The translations under genes were made by a program, and so were the position numbers. From Pseudomonas wadenswilerensis (GTDB lineage Bacteria; Pseudomonadota; Gammaproteobacteria; Pseudomonadales; Pseudomonadaceae), in NCBI RefSeq assembly GCF_900497695.1, contig NZ_UIDD01000011.1, forward strand, positions 359,562-423,561: a DNA stretch of 64,000 bases, given 5' to 3'. The notes under the pieces are model-generated. The model made no database searches. It worked only from the letters and a program-made list of their open reading frames with translations, and was not told the origin of the DNA. This document shows, one piece after another, positions 7,635 to 15,486 of this stretch. Position 1 is the stretch's first letter. Each line of letters starts with the position of its first letter.

Positions 7635-8642
7635 CTAGTGGTAGCCATCTTCGTGGGTCACCTTGCCGCGGAACACGTAGTAGCTCCAGAAGGTGTAACC
7701 GAGGATGAACGGGATGATGAACAAGGTCCCGACCAGCATGAAGCCCTGGCTTTGCGGCGGCGCGGCAGCGTCCCAGATCGAGATCGACGGCGGGATGATG
7801 TTCGGCCACAGGCTGATGCCCAGGCCGCTGTAGCCAAGGAAGATCAACACCAGGGTCAGCAGGAACGGGGTGTAGTGAGCGTTACGCGCCACCGCCCGGA
7901 GCAAACCGTAAAGGGTCACCAGCACCAGGATCGGCACCGGCAGGAACCAGAACAGGTTGGGCAGGCTGAACCAGCGCTCGGCAATGTCCGGGTGGGCCAG
8001 CGGCGTCCAGATACTGACGATACCGGTCACCGCCAGCAGCACCAGGGCCAGCGGACGCGCCAGGTCGTGCATCTGCAGTTGCAGCTTGCCTTCGGTCTTC
8101 ATGATCAGCCAGGTGCAGCCGAGCAAGGCGTAGGCAACGATCAGGCCCAGGCCGCAGAACAGGCTGAACGGGGTCAGCCAGTCGAGGCTGCCGCCGGCGT
8201 AGCTGCGATCGACCACCTTGAAGCCTTCGATGAAGGCACCCAGGGCCACGCCCTGGAAGAAAGTCGCCGCGAGCGAGCCGCCGATGAACGCCTTATCCCA
8301 CAGGTGACGCTTGGCCGCAGTGGCCTTGAAGCGGAACTCGAAGGCCACGCCACGGAAGATCAGCCCGATCAGCATCAGCATCAACGGCAGGTACAGCGCC
8401 GAAAGCACCACGGCGTAGGCCAGCGGGAAGGCGCCGAACAGCGCCGCACCACCGAGTACCAACCAGGTTTCGTTACCGTCCCAGACCGGGGCGACGGTGT
8501 TCATCATCACATCGCGGTCCTGCTCACCCTTGACGAAGGGGAAGAGGATGCCGATGCCGAGGTCGAAGCCGTCCATGACCACGTACATCATGATGCCGAA
8601 GATGATGATGATGGCCCAGATAAGCGGAAGATCAACACCCAT
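7635..8642 (-). CDS. cioB: Cyanide-insensitive quinol oxidase subunit II, CioB
   Basis: A 335-residue polytopic membrane protein of the cytochrome bd subunit II family. The conserved MMYVVMDGFDLGIGILFPF near the N-terminus and the loop with VWDGNETWLVLGGAALFGAF are typical. Eight membrane helices fit. With CioA it forms a cytochrome bd-type terminal oxidase that reduces O2 with quinol and resists cyanide. It is separated from cioA by 3 bases and followed by the DUF2474 gene, so all three form one operon. Confidence 0.95.
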   Translation of the reverse strand: MGVDLPLIWAIIIIFGIMMYVVMDGFDLGIGILFPFVKGEQDRDVMMNTVAPVWDGNETWLVLGGAALFGAFPLAYAVVLSALYLPLMLMLIGLIFRGVAFEFRFKATAAKRHLWDKAFIGGSLAATFFQGVALGAFIEGFKVVDRSYAGGSLDWLTPFSLFCGLGLIVAYALLGCTWLIMKTEGKLQLQMHDLARPLALVLLAVTGIVSIWTPLAHPDIAERWFSLPNLFWFLPVPILVLVTLYGLLRAVARNAHYTPFLLTLVLIFLGYSGLGISLWPNIIPPSISIWDAAAPPQSQGFMLVGTLFIIPFILGYTFWSYYVFRGKVTHEDGYH

Positions 8643-8645
8643 GAT

Positions 8646-10085
8646 TCAGTTCCCCTTGTTCAGGCTGGCGTGCTCGCCATTGTCATGATCGTCATCGGCG
8701 GCAGACAGCGGCCGTGCCGGGGTGCGTTGCTGGCCGGGGCCACCCGGGTTGGTCTCGTCGCCTTCACCGGTTTTCGGCCCTTTGCGCACCAGGCGCATCA
8801 TGTAGCCAAGGCCGGTGCCGAACAGCGCGAAGTAGACCACCACGAACATCACCAGGGTCAGGCCGAGCTGGCCGTAGCTGTGGTTCGAGGCACCATCGGC
8901 GGTACGCATCAGGCCGTAGACCACCCAGGGCTGACGACCGATCTCGGTGGTGAACCAGCCGGCAAGAATCGCGATCAGGCCGGACGGGCCCATCCACAGG
9001 GTCAGGTAGAGGAACGGCCGCGAGCTGTAGAGCTTGTCGCTCTTGCGCAGCCACAGGCTCCAGAGGCCGACGAAGATCATCAACATGCCAAGGCCGACCA
9101 TGACCCGGAACGACCAGAAGACGATGGTCGAGTTAGGCCGGTCTTCTTTCGGAAACTCCTTCATCGCTGGCACTTGCTTGTCCAGGCTGTGGGTCAGGAT
9201 CAGGCTGCCCAGCGCCGGGATTTCCACTTTGAAGCGGGTGGTCTCGGCTTCCATGTCGGGGATGCCGAAGAGGATCAACGGGGTCGGTTCGCCCGGCACG
9301 TTTTCCCAGTGGCCTTCGATCGCGGCGATTTTCACCGGCTGGTGCTTAAGAGTGTTGAGGCCGTGGAAGTCGCCGATCACTGCCTGCACCGGCGCTACGA
9401 TCAGGGCCATCCACATGGCCATCGACAGCATCTTGCGGATCGCCGGATTATCGCGGCCGCGCAACAGGTGCCAGGCGGCCGAAGCGCCGACGAAGAACGC
9501 GGTAGCAACAAAGGCGGCAGTAGCCATGTGTGCCAGGCGGTAGGGGAACGACGGGTTGAAGATCACCGCGAACCAGTCCACCGGCACAACCACGCCGTTG
9601 ACGATTTCGTAGCCCTGCGGGGTCTGCATCCAGCTGTTGGAGGCGAGGATCCAGAAGGTCGAGATCAAGGTGCCGATGGCCACCATCACTGTGGCAAAGA
9701 AGTGCAGGCCACGGCCGACACGGTTCCAGCCAAAGAGCATGACGCCAAGGAAACCGGCCTCGAGGAAGAAGGCCGTGAGTACTTCATAGGTGAGCAGCGG
9801 CCCGGTGACGGAGCCGGCGAAATCGGAAAACTTGCTCCAGTTGGTACCGAACTGGTAGGCCATGACCAGGCCGGAGACCACCCCCATGCCGAAGTTGACG
9901 GCAAAGATTTTCGACCAGAAATGGTAAAGGTCACGGTAGACGCTGTTGTTGGTCTTCAGCCACAAGCCTTCGAGAACAGCCAGGTAGCTCGCCAGGCCGA
10001 TGGTGATGGCCGGGAACAGGATGTGAAAGGACACGGTAAACGCGAACTGAATTCGGGCGAGATCTAGAGCCTCTAATCCGAACAT
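8646..10085 (-). CDS. cioA: Cyanide-insensitive quinol oxidase subunit I, CioA
   Basis: A 479-residue catalytic subunit carrying the hemes. Haem-ligand His21 lies in VSFHILFPAITIG and the helix with GTNWSKFSDFAGSVTG is conserved. The quinol loop is short, as in the Cio subclass of cytochrome bd oxidases. The start ATG at 10085 has AGAGGAAG five bases upstream; a longer open frame extends upstream but its sequence is not protein-like. A perfect ANR/FNR site lies 152-165 bases upstream, so oxygen-dependent control is expected. Confidence 0.95.
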   Translation of the reverse strand: MFGLEALDLARIQFAFTVSFHILFPAITIGLASYLAVLEGLWLKTNNSVYRDLYHFWSKIFAVNFGMGVVSGLVMAYQFGTNWSKFSDFAGSVTGPLLTYEVLTAFFLEAGFLGVMLFGWNRVGRGLHFFATVMVAIGTLISTFWILASNSWMQTPQGYEIVNGVVVPVDWFAVIFNPSFPYRLAHMATAAFVATAFFVGASAAWHLLRGRDNPAIRKMLSMAMWMALIVAPVQAVIGDFHGLNTLKHQPVKIAAIEGHWENVPGEPTPLILFGIPDMEAETTRFKVEIPALGSLILTHSLDKQVPAMKEFPKEDRPNSTIVFWSFRVMVGLGMLMIFVGLWSLWLRKSDKLYSSRPFLYLTLWMGPSGLIAILAGWFTTEIGRQPWVVYGLMRTADGASNHSYGQLGLTLVMFVVVYFALFGTGLGYMMRLVRKGPKTGEGDETNPGGPGQQRTPARPLSAADDDHDNGEHASLNKGN

Positions 10086-10236
10086 AGTGCTTCCTCTGTC
10101 AGGTAATCCGGCGTCAGGCGGAGGCCTTGGCGCCAACTGCCCCCACGGTAGTTGAGTGCGGCAAGTTGGAATTGTTCTGTAAACATCACATCGCAGGGAA
10201 TTCGGCCGTCTGGCCCTACCGTTGCAAATGAAACAA

Positions 10237-10250
10237 TTGATCCAGATCAA
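10237..10250. promoter_or_regulatory. ANR/FNR box
   Basis: TTGAT-CCAG-ATCAA is a perfect TTGAT-N4-ATCAA site, 152 bases upstream of the cioA start. ANR control of cio genes is established in pseudomonads. Confidence 0.85.
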
Positions 10251-10354
10251 CGGTTGCCTGAAAGGATAGTCCTGAACGGGCTGCTCGCTTGTGTGGTTGA
10301 TTGCCGCGTGACCGGTTGTCTCACCCCCTTTACCGCGCCCCAAAACAGTGCGCT

Positions 10355-10372
10355 TACCGCACAAATGCGGTA
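10355..10372. promoter_or_regulatory. Palindrome upstream of the MFS gene
   Basis: TACCGCA-CAAA-TGCGGTA, perfect 7-base arms with a 4-base spacer, 75 bases upstream of the MFS start. It is a candidate operator; the binding protein is unknown. Confidence 0.4.
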
Positions 10373-10446
10373 TTCCTCGCAACCCGCTGTTACAAAGTGA
10401 TGCTAATCTGCACCGCCGATCCGTTCGCCGAGGCTCTGTTTCGCCG

Positions 10447-11673
10447 ATGTCAGACCCTGTTCTGCTGCTGCGTCATCACCGTCCCTTCCTGGCTTTCTGG
10501 CTGGCCCGGGTATTTACCGCCAGCGGCTTCCAGATGCTCACTGTGGCGATCGGCTGGCACCTCTATCAGTTGACCGGCAATGTCCTCGACCTGGGCCTGG
10601 TGGGCCTGGTGGAGTTCGCCCCGCGGGTGCTGTTCATGCTGCACACCGGGCACGTCGCCGACCGTTATGACCGGCGTCGGGTAGCCGCCCTGTGCCAGAG
10701 CGCCCAGGCCATGATCGCCCTGGTACTGGTACTTGCCAGCAGCACCAACAGTGTCAGCCGCGAGCTGATCTTCCTGTTGGCGTTTTTGCTCGGCAGCGCA
10801 CGCTCCTTCGAGATGCCGGCGACTCAAGCGCTGCTGCCCAATGTGGTGCCTTCCGAGCTGTTCCCGCGCGCGGTGGCGGCATCGGCTTCGGCCATGCAGG
10901 CGGCAACCATCGTCGCGCCGGCGGTGGGCGGTTTTCTCTATGCCTTTGGCAGCGTCTGGGTCTATGGCCCGACGGTGGCGCTGTACCTGATTGCCTGTGT
11001 ACTGACCCTGGGCCTGGTCTCGCGTCAGCAGCTGAGCAACCAGGGCCGTGCCAGTCTTGAATCACTGATGGCCGGAATTCGCTTTATCCGCAGCCGCCCG
11101 GACATTCTCGGCGCCATTTCCCTGGACCTGTTTGCCGTGCTGCTGGGCGGAGCCACTGCATTGCTGCCGGTGTTCGCCAAGGACATCCTGCTGACCGGCC
11201 CCTGGGGCCTGGGCCTGCTGCGTTCGGCGCCAGCGGTGGGTGCTTTGCTGATGTCGCTGTGGCTGGCGCGCTTCCCAGTGGAGCGCAAGGTCGGGCGGGT
11301 GATGTTCACCGCCGTGGGGGTGTTTGGTGTGGCGACCATCGCCTTTGGCCTGTCCACTTCGTTCTGGTTTTCCCTGGCCGTGCTGGCGGTGCTGGGTGCC
11401 GCCGACATGATCAGCATGGTGATTCGCGGCGCCTTCGTGCAACTGGAGACACCGGATGAGATGCGTGGCCGGGTGAGTGCGGTGAACGGATTGTTCATCG
11501 GTGCGTCGAACCAGCTCGGTGAGTTCGAGTCGGGGGTGACGGCGCACTGGTTCGGCACGGTGCCGGCGGTGGTGCTGGGCGGGGTCGGGACCCTGGTGGT
11601 GACGGGGGTGTGGATCAAGCTGTTCCCGACCTTGGCTGGACGCGATCATATGCAGAACAGGCCCGAGGATTGA
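10447..11673 (+). CDS. MFS exporter, EntS-like
   Basis: A 408-residue protein with about 12 membrane helices and the MFS_3 pattern of enterobactin-exporter-type proteins. GHVADRYDRRRVAALCQ is the loop 2-3 motif A, and RSFEMPATQALLPNVVP is typical of the EntS-like group. The start MSDPVLLLRHHRPFLAF is the first that fits the family; the frame is open further upstream. The substrate is unknown. The gene is monocistronic and ends in a REP pair. Confidence 0.82.
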   Translation: MSDPVLLLRHHRPFLAFWLARVFTASGFQMLTVAIGWHLYQLTGNVLDLGLVGLVEFAPRVLFMLHTGHVADRYDRRRVAALCQSAQAMIALVLVLASSTNSVSRELIFLLAFLLGSARSFEMPATQALLPNVVPSELFPRAVAASASAMQAATIVAPAVGGFLYAFGSVWVYGPTVALYLIACVLTLGLVSRQQLSNQGRASLESLMAGIRFIRSRPDILGAISLDLFAVLLGGATALLPVFAKDILLTGPWGLGLLRSAPAVGALLMSLWLARFPVERKVGRVMFTAVGVFGVATIAFGLSTSFWFSLAVLAVLGAADMISMVIRGAFVQLETPDEMRGRVSAVNGLFIGASNQLGEFESGVTAHWFGTVPAVVLGGVGTLVVTGVWIKLFPTLAGRDHMQNRPED

Positions 11674-11685
11674 CCTCAGGGGCCT

Positions 11686-11755
11686 CATCGCTGGCAAGCC
11701 AGCTCCCACAAGTCCGGTGCATGCAAAACCTGTGGGAGCGGGCTTGCCCCGCGAT
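11686..11755. repeat. REP pair (REPIN), mixed units
   Basis: The left unit has GCTGGCaaGCCAGCTCCCACA; the right unit is a variant (TGTGGGAGCGGGCTTGCCCC), so the two arms come from different REP subtypes. It lies between convergent genes. Confidence 0.8.
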
Positions 11756-11757
11756 AG

Positions 11758-12306
11758 TCACACCCGCAACTCAGTTGCCACCCGCTTGCGCACCACCCTG
11801 CCCGCCAGTTGCTCGACCAATACCAAGGCAAACTCCAGCGCCGCCGCCGAGCCCTGCGCGGTGATGCAATTACCATCCACCACCACCGGCTGATCGACAA
11901 AACTGCACCCGGACAATCCCTGGCTGACAGCCGGATCACAGGTCATGCGCCGCTGGCGCAACACCCCGAAGGCCTGCAACGCCAAGGGCCCTTCGCCGAT
12001 GGCGGCAAAAAACTTCCCGGTCTTGGCCTGGTCCTTCACCTGCTGCGCCAGCGGTTGGTGCGCAGCCATGTGCTGCGCGCCTTTTTCGCCCCCGGGCAAC
12101 ACGATAAGATCAAACGGCTGGGCCAGCAGATCCACCAGCATGCCGTCGGCGGTCAAGCGCGTGCCACGGGCACAGGTGAGCATCCGCCGGCCTTCGATAC
12201 TGGCCACCACCACTTCCACCTTGGCCCGACGCAGCACGTCGATCAAGGTCACGCTTTGCAGGTCATCCACGCCTTCGGCGACTACGATCAGGGCTCTGTG
12301 GGTCAT
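11758..12306 (-). CDS. DJ-1/PfpI-family protein lacking the catalytic residues
   Basis: A 182-residue DJ-1/YajL-like flavodoxin-fold protein. The fold is well preserved (LIVVAEGVDDLQSVTLIDVL, LIVLPGGEKGAQHM, ALEFALVLVEQLAG). However, the residues that define activity in DJ-1/YajL are all changed: the position of DJ-1 Glu18 is Gln17, the nucleophilic Cys in AAICAGP is Gly104 in AAIGEGP, and the position of His126 is Asp124. Glyoxalase or deglycase-type chemistry is therefore unlikely; a binding or regulatory role is possible. ATG at 12306 has GGAGAG upstream; a TTG one codon earlier is an alternative. Confidence 0.85.
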   Translation of the reverse strand: MTHRALIVVAEGVDDLQSVTLIDVLRRAKVEVVVASIEGRRMLTCARGTRLTADGMLVDLLAQPFDLIVLPGGEKGAQHMAAHQPLAQQVKDQAKTGKFFAAIGEGPLALQAFGVLRQRRMTCDPAVSQGLSGCSFVDQPVVVDGNCITAQGSAAALEFALVLVEQLAGRVVRKRVATELRV

Positions 12307-12345
12307 CAACTGCTCTCCGCCGGGGTATCTAACAAGCTTAGTCGC

Positions 12346-12825
12346 TCATAGCAGCAGGGTCAGTTGACACTCATGGCCCTTGCGCGCGCGGTAGCCGTCA
12401 CCGCTGTCGACCCAGCCGGTGGCCCGGTAAAACGCCAGGGCGGTGTGGTTGCCCGGGTCCACCGACAGTTGCAAGCAGCGCACGTCGGGCCACAAATCGC
12501 GCACCAGGTCCGGCAACGCCTGCATGAAAAATCGCCCCAAGCCGCGGCCCTGCAGGCGCCGATCCACCTGCAAGGCATTGATTGTCGCGGCATCGGGCCG
12601 GGCCCAGGGCGCCAGGAACGCCCCACGCTGGAGCAGCAGGAAGGCGCTCGGCACATTATTCACCAGCAGCGCCACGCCGCGCAGGTCAGGGCTGTCGGTA
12701 CTCAGCAGGATGTACAGCGCGCTGGCCATATCGCCGGCAAAGTGCTGTTGTTCGGGCCGCACCTGGATGTCGATCAGTTGCTCGCGCTGGGCCGGGGTGA
12801 GGTCGCGGTAGTCGGTCAGTTGCAC
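12346..12825 (-). CDS. GNAT-family N-acetyltransferase
   Basis: A 159-residue protein with the GNAT fold. Motif A is seen as LQVDRRLQGRGLGRFFMQAL (R/Q-x-x-G-x-G for acetyl-CoA), followed by motif B with LSVDPGNHTALAFYRATGW. Strand residues in the middle (NVPSAFLLLQRGAFL) fit the acceptor side. The substrate is unknown. The start is preceded by a 16-base palindrome and the purine-permease promoter region on the other strand. Confidence 0.85.
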   Translation of the reverse strand: MQLTDYRDLTPAQREQLIDIQVRPEQQHFAGDMASALYILLSTDSPDLRGVALLVNNVPSAFLLLQRGAFLAPWARPDAATINALQVDRRLQGRGLGRFFMQALPDLVRDLWPDVRCLQLSVDPGNHTALAFYRATGWVDSGDGYRARKGHECQLTLLL

Positions 12826-12863
12826 AGCATGGTCAACTCGGGATGGGGGGAACGGCGCAGAAC

Positions 12864-12879
12864 CTGCAGATATCTGCAG
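12864..12879. promoter_or_regulatory. 16-base perfect palindrome
   Basis: CTGCAGATATCTGCAG lies between the GNAT start (12825) and the -35 element of the permease promoter. It is a possible operator for either gene, or chance. Confidence 0.3.
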
Positions 12880-12895
12880 TGTATCGCGACATTAA

Positions 12896-12924
12896 TTACC
12901 GCTGCCCGAGCATGCTGGTATGAT
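12896..12924 (+). promoter_or_regulatory. Sigma-70-like promoter of the purine permease
   Basis: TTACCG, a 17-base spacer and TATGAT. Transcription from here would start near 12931 and produce a leader of about 100 bases before the permease ATG. Confidence 0.5.
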
Positions 12925-12939
12925 GCGCGGCTTTTTTCC

Positions 12940-13033
12940 GACCCAGGGAAAAACCACAGTCTCCCGGTACAGTCTGTGCTTTGCTAACTGGGTCGATACA
13001 TTCACGGCGCCGGGAGCGCCACGGGGAGCAGGC
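12940..13033 (+). promoter_or_regulatory. Structured 5' leader, candidate RNA regulator
   Basis: The leader can fold into an outer stem GACCCAG (12940-12946) with CTGGGTC (12988-12994). Inside it, CACAG (12955-12959) pairs with CTGTG (12974-12978). A downstream hairpin GGCGC-CGGGA-GCGCC (13006-13020) stands just before the ribosome site GGGGAG. The loop bases CTCCCGG (12961-12967) are fully complementary to CCGGGAG (13010-13016), and CTCCC can also pair with the Shine-Dalgarno stretch. This looks like a mutually exclusive or kissing interaction that could control translation. It does not show the three-way-junction pattern of the classical purine riboswitch. The structures are read by eye, without energy calculation. 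Confidence 0.45.
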
Positions 13034-14329
13034 ATGCTGGAAAGGCTGTTTCAACTAAAAGCACACGACACCAATGTCCGCACCGAGATTCTCGCGGGCG
13101 TGACCACCTTCCTGGCCATGGCCTACATCCTGTTCGTCAACCCGAGCATCCTCGGCGAGACCGGCATGGACAAGGGTGCGCTGTTCGTCGCCACCTGCCT
13201 GGCCGCAGCCATCGGCTCGACCACCATGGGCCTGATCGCCAACTACCCGATCGCCCTGGCACCGGGCATGGGCCTGAACGCCTTCTTCACCTACACCGTG
13301 GTCCTGCACATGGGCCACACCTGGCAGGTGGCATTGGGCGCGGTGTTCATCTCGGCGGTGTGCTTCTTCCTGCTGTCGATCTTTCGCATCCGTGAATGGA
13401 TCGTCAACAGCATCCCGTTGCCGCTGCGTTCGGCAATCGCCGCCGGTATCGGCCTGTTCCTGGCGCTGATCGCCCTGCACAACGCCGGCATTGTGGTCGA
13501 TAACCAGGCCACCCTGGTGGGCCTCGGCGACCTCAAGAAGCCAGCGCCGATCCTTGCCACCCTGGGCTTCTTCCTGATCGTCGCGCTGGAGGCCATGAAG
13601 GTCCGTGGCGCGGTGCTGATCGGCATCCTGGCGGTGACCGTGGCCTCGATCGCCCTGGGCGTCACCCCGTTCAACGGCGTAGTATCGATGCCGCCGTCGC
13701 TGGCGCCGACCTTCCTGCAGCTGGACATCAAGGGCGCGCTGGACGTCGGCCTGATCAGCGTGATCTTCGCGTTCCTGTTCGTCGACCTGTTCGACAACTC
13801 CGGCACCCTGATCGGCGTCGCCAAGCGCGCCGGCCTGATGCGCAAGGACGGCCACATGCCGAAGATGGGACGTGCGCTGATCGCCGACAGTACTGCGGCC
13901 ATGGCCGGTTCCCTGCTGGGCACCTCGACCACCACCAGCTACATCGAATCCGCCGCGGGCGTGAGCGCCGGTGGCCGCACCGGCCTGACCGCCATCGTGG
14001 TGGCCATCCTGTTCCTGCTGGCGCTGTTCTTCGCGCCGCTGGCCGGCAGCGTGCCAGCCTTCGCCACGGCACCTGCGCTGTTGTTCGTCGCCGTGTTGAT
14101 GGCTTCGGGCCTGGCTGAAATAAACTGGGACGACATTACCGAAGCCGCGCCGGTGGTGGTCACTGCCCTGGCCATGCCGCTGACCTACTCGATCGCCAAC
14201 GGCATCGCCTTCGGTTTCATTGCCTGGACCGCGATCAAGCTGCTCTCCGGCCGTGCCCGTGACCTCAACGCGGCGCTGGTGATCCTCTCGATCCTGTTCG
14301 TCATCAAGCTGGGCTGGTTCAACGCATGA
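13034..14329 (+). CDS. NCS2-family adenine/guanine/hypoxanthine permease
   Basis: A 431-residue polytopic permease of the AzgA-like branch of NCS2. It begins MLERLFQLKAHDTNVRTEIL. GVTTFLAMAYILFVNPSIL and the LAPGMGLNAFFTYTVV segment are diagnostic, as are FLFVDLFDNSGTLIGVA and GTSTTTSYIESAAGVSAGGRTG. The predicted role is proton-coupled purine base uptake across the inner membrane. The ATG at 13034 has GGGGAG upstream; the frame is open upstream but overlaps the promoter. The gene overlaps trmA by 4 bases (ATGA), so the two are co-translated. Confidence 0.92.
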   Translation: MLERLFQLKAHDTNVRTEILAGVTTFLAMAYILFVNPSILGETGMDKGALFVATCLAAAIGSTTMGLIANYPIALAPGMGLNAFFTYTVVLHMGHTWQVALGAVFISAVCFFLLSIFRIREWIVNSIPLPLRSAIAAGIGLFLALIALHNAGIVVDNQATLVGLGDLKKPAPILATLGFFLIVALEAMKVRGAVLIGILAVTVASIALGVTPFNGVVSMPPSLAPTFLQLDIKGALDVGLISVIFAFLFVDLFDNSGTLIGVAKRAGLMRKDGHMPKMGRALIADSTAAMAGSLLGTSTTTSYIESAAGVSAGGRTGLTAIVVAILFLLALFFAPLAGSVPAFATAPALLFVAVLMASGLAEINWDDITEAAPVVVTALAMPLTYSIANGIAFGFIAWTAIKLLSGRARDLNAALVILSILFVIKLGWFNA

Positions 14330-15411
14330 GTGCTGTCTTCGACCCTTCGACCTACACCCAGCAGCTCGACGCCAAGGTCGCGCGCCTGCGCGAGCTGCTG
14401 GCGCCATTCGCGGCTCCCGAGCCTGCGGTGTTCGACTCGCCGCGCGAGCACTATCGCCTGCGTGCAGAGTTTCGCCTGTGGCGTGAAAACGAGCAGCGCT
14501 TCTACGCAATGTTCGCCCCGGGCGAGAAGTACACGCCGATCCTGATCGAAGACTTCCCGATTGCCAGCCAGCAGATCAACGACCTGATGCCGCGGCTCAA
14601 GGCCGCCTGGCAGGCCAGTTCGGCGCTGAGTTTCAAGCTGTTCCAGGTGGAGTTCCTCACCACCCTGGCAGGCGATGCGATGATCACCCTGTGCTACCAC
14701 CGTCCACTGGACGAGCACTGGGAAGCCGCGGCGCAGCAACTGGCCAGCGACCTGGGCGTGAGCATCATCGGCCGCTCCAAGGGCAAGCGCGTGGTGATCG
14801 GCCGCGATTACGCGGTCGAAGAACTGCAGATTGCCGGACGCACCTTCCGCTACCGCCAGCCTGAAGGCGCCTTCACCCAGCCTAACGGCGCGGTCAACCA
14901 GAAGATGCTCAACTGGGCCTATGAGGCCCTGGGCGAGCGCCAGGACGACCTGCTCGAGCTGTACTGCGGCAACGGCAACTTCACCCTGCCGCTGGCCACC
15001 CGGGTACGCAAGGTGCTGGCCACCGAGATCAGCAAGACTTCGGTGAATGCCGCCCTGCACAACCTCGACGACAACGCTGTGGATAACGTGCGCCTGGTGC
15101 GCCTGTCGGCTGAAGAGCTGACCGAAGCGCTGAACGAAGTGCGCCCGTTCCGCCGCCTGGAAGGTATCGACCTGAAGAGTTACCAGTTCGGCAGTGTGTT
15201 CGTCGACCCGCCGCGCGCCGGCATGGACCCGGACACTTGTGAACTGACCCGGCGCTTCGACAATATCCTGTACATCTCCTGCAACCCGGAAACCCTGGCG
15301 GCGAATATCGCCCAGTTGCACGACACCCATCGCATCGAGCGTTGCGCGTTGTTCGACCAGTTTCCGTATACCCATCACATGGAGAGTGGGGTGTTGCTGG
15401 TTCGGCGTTAG
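14326..15411 (+). CDS. trmA: tRNA (uracil-54-C5)-methyltransferase TrmA
   Basis: A 361-residue SAM-dependent enzyme that makes m5U54 (ribothymidine) in tRNA. Motif I is ELYCGNGNFTLPLA (211-224), the VFVDPPRAGMD motif lies at 291-301, the catalytic nucleophile is Cys319 in LYISCNPETL, and the general base Glu lies in THHMESGV near the C-terminus. There is no iron-sulphur cluster, which separates it from RlmD. The ATG overlaps the permease stop, so the two form an operon; a perfect REP palindrome follows the stop. Confidence 0.95.
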   Translation: MSAVFDPSTYTQQLDAKVARLRELLAPFAAPEPAVFDSPREHYRLRAEFRLWRENEQRFYAMFAPGEKYTPILIEDFPIASQQINDLMPRLKAAWQASSALSFKLFQVEFLTTLAGDAMITLCYHRPLDEHWEAAAQQLASDLGVSIIGRSKGKRVVIGRDYAVEELQIAGRTFRYRQPEGAFTQPNGAVNQKMLNWAYEALGERQDDLLELYCGNGNFTLPLATRVRKVLATEISKTSVNAALHNLDDNAVDNVRLVRLSAEELTEALNEVRPFRRLEGIDLKSYQFGSVFVDPPRAGMDPDTCELTRRFDNILYISCNPETLAANIAQLHDTHRIERCALFDQFPYTHHMESGVLLVRR

Positions 15412-15424
15412 TCGGCGTCGGCTT

Positions 15425-15478
15425 CATCGCTGGCAAGCCAGCTCCCACACACCCTGTGGGAGCTGGCTTGCCAGCGAT
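15425..15478. repeat. REP pair (REPIN), near-perfect palindrome
   Basis: Two exactly complementary 24-base arms (15426-15449 and 15455-15478) around a 5-base spacer. This is the tightest of the seven pairs in the window. It lies between convergent trmA and the phosphodiesterase gene. Confidence 0.9.
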
Positions 15479-15486
15479 AGGGCCCT

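Larger units (their letters stand above)
10086..10446. other. Divergent promoter region, cioA / MFS exporter
   Basis: About 360 bases without a gene. It contains the ANR box at 10237-10250, nearer the cio side, and an 18-base palindrome at 10355-10372 on the exporter side. No other element is recognised. Confidence 0.5.

Noticed and set aside
7452..10067. 871-codon open frame antisense to cioAB
   Set aside because: Composition is dominated by His, Asp, Gln and Arg with no domain, and cioA/cioB on the other strand are certain.
12940..13033. Classical purine riboswitch before the permease
   Set aside because: The three-way junction with its conserved core is not seen; the fold found is a nested stem plus a second hairpin.
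13055..14509. 484-codon minus-strand frame over the purine permease
   Set aside because: Antisense to a clear NCS2 permease; low-complexity His/Asp/Gln-rich translation.
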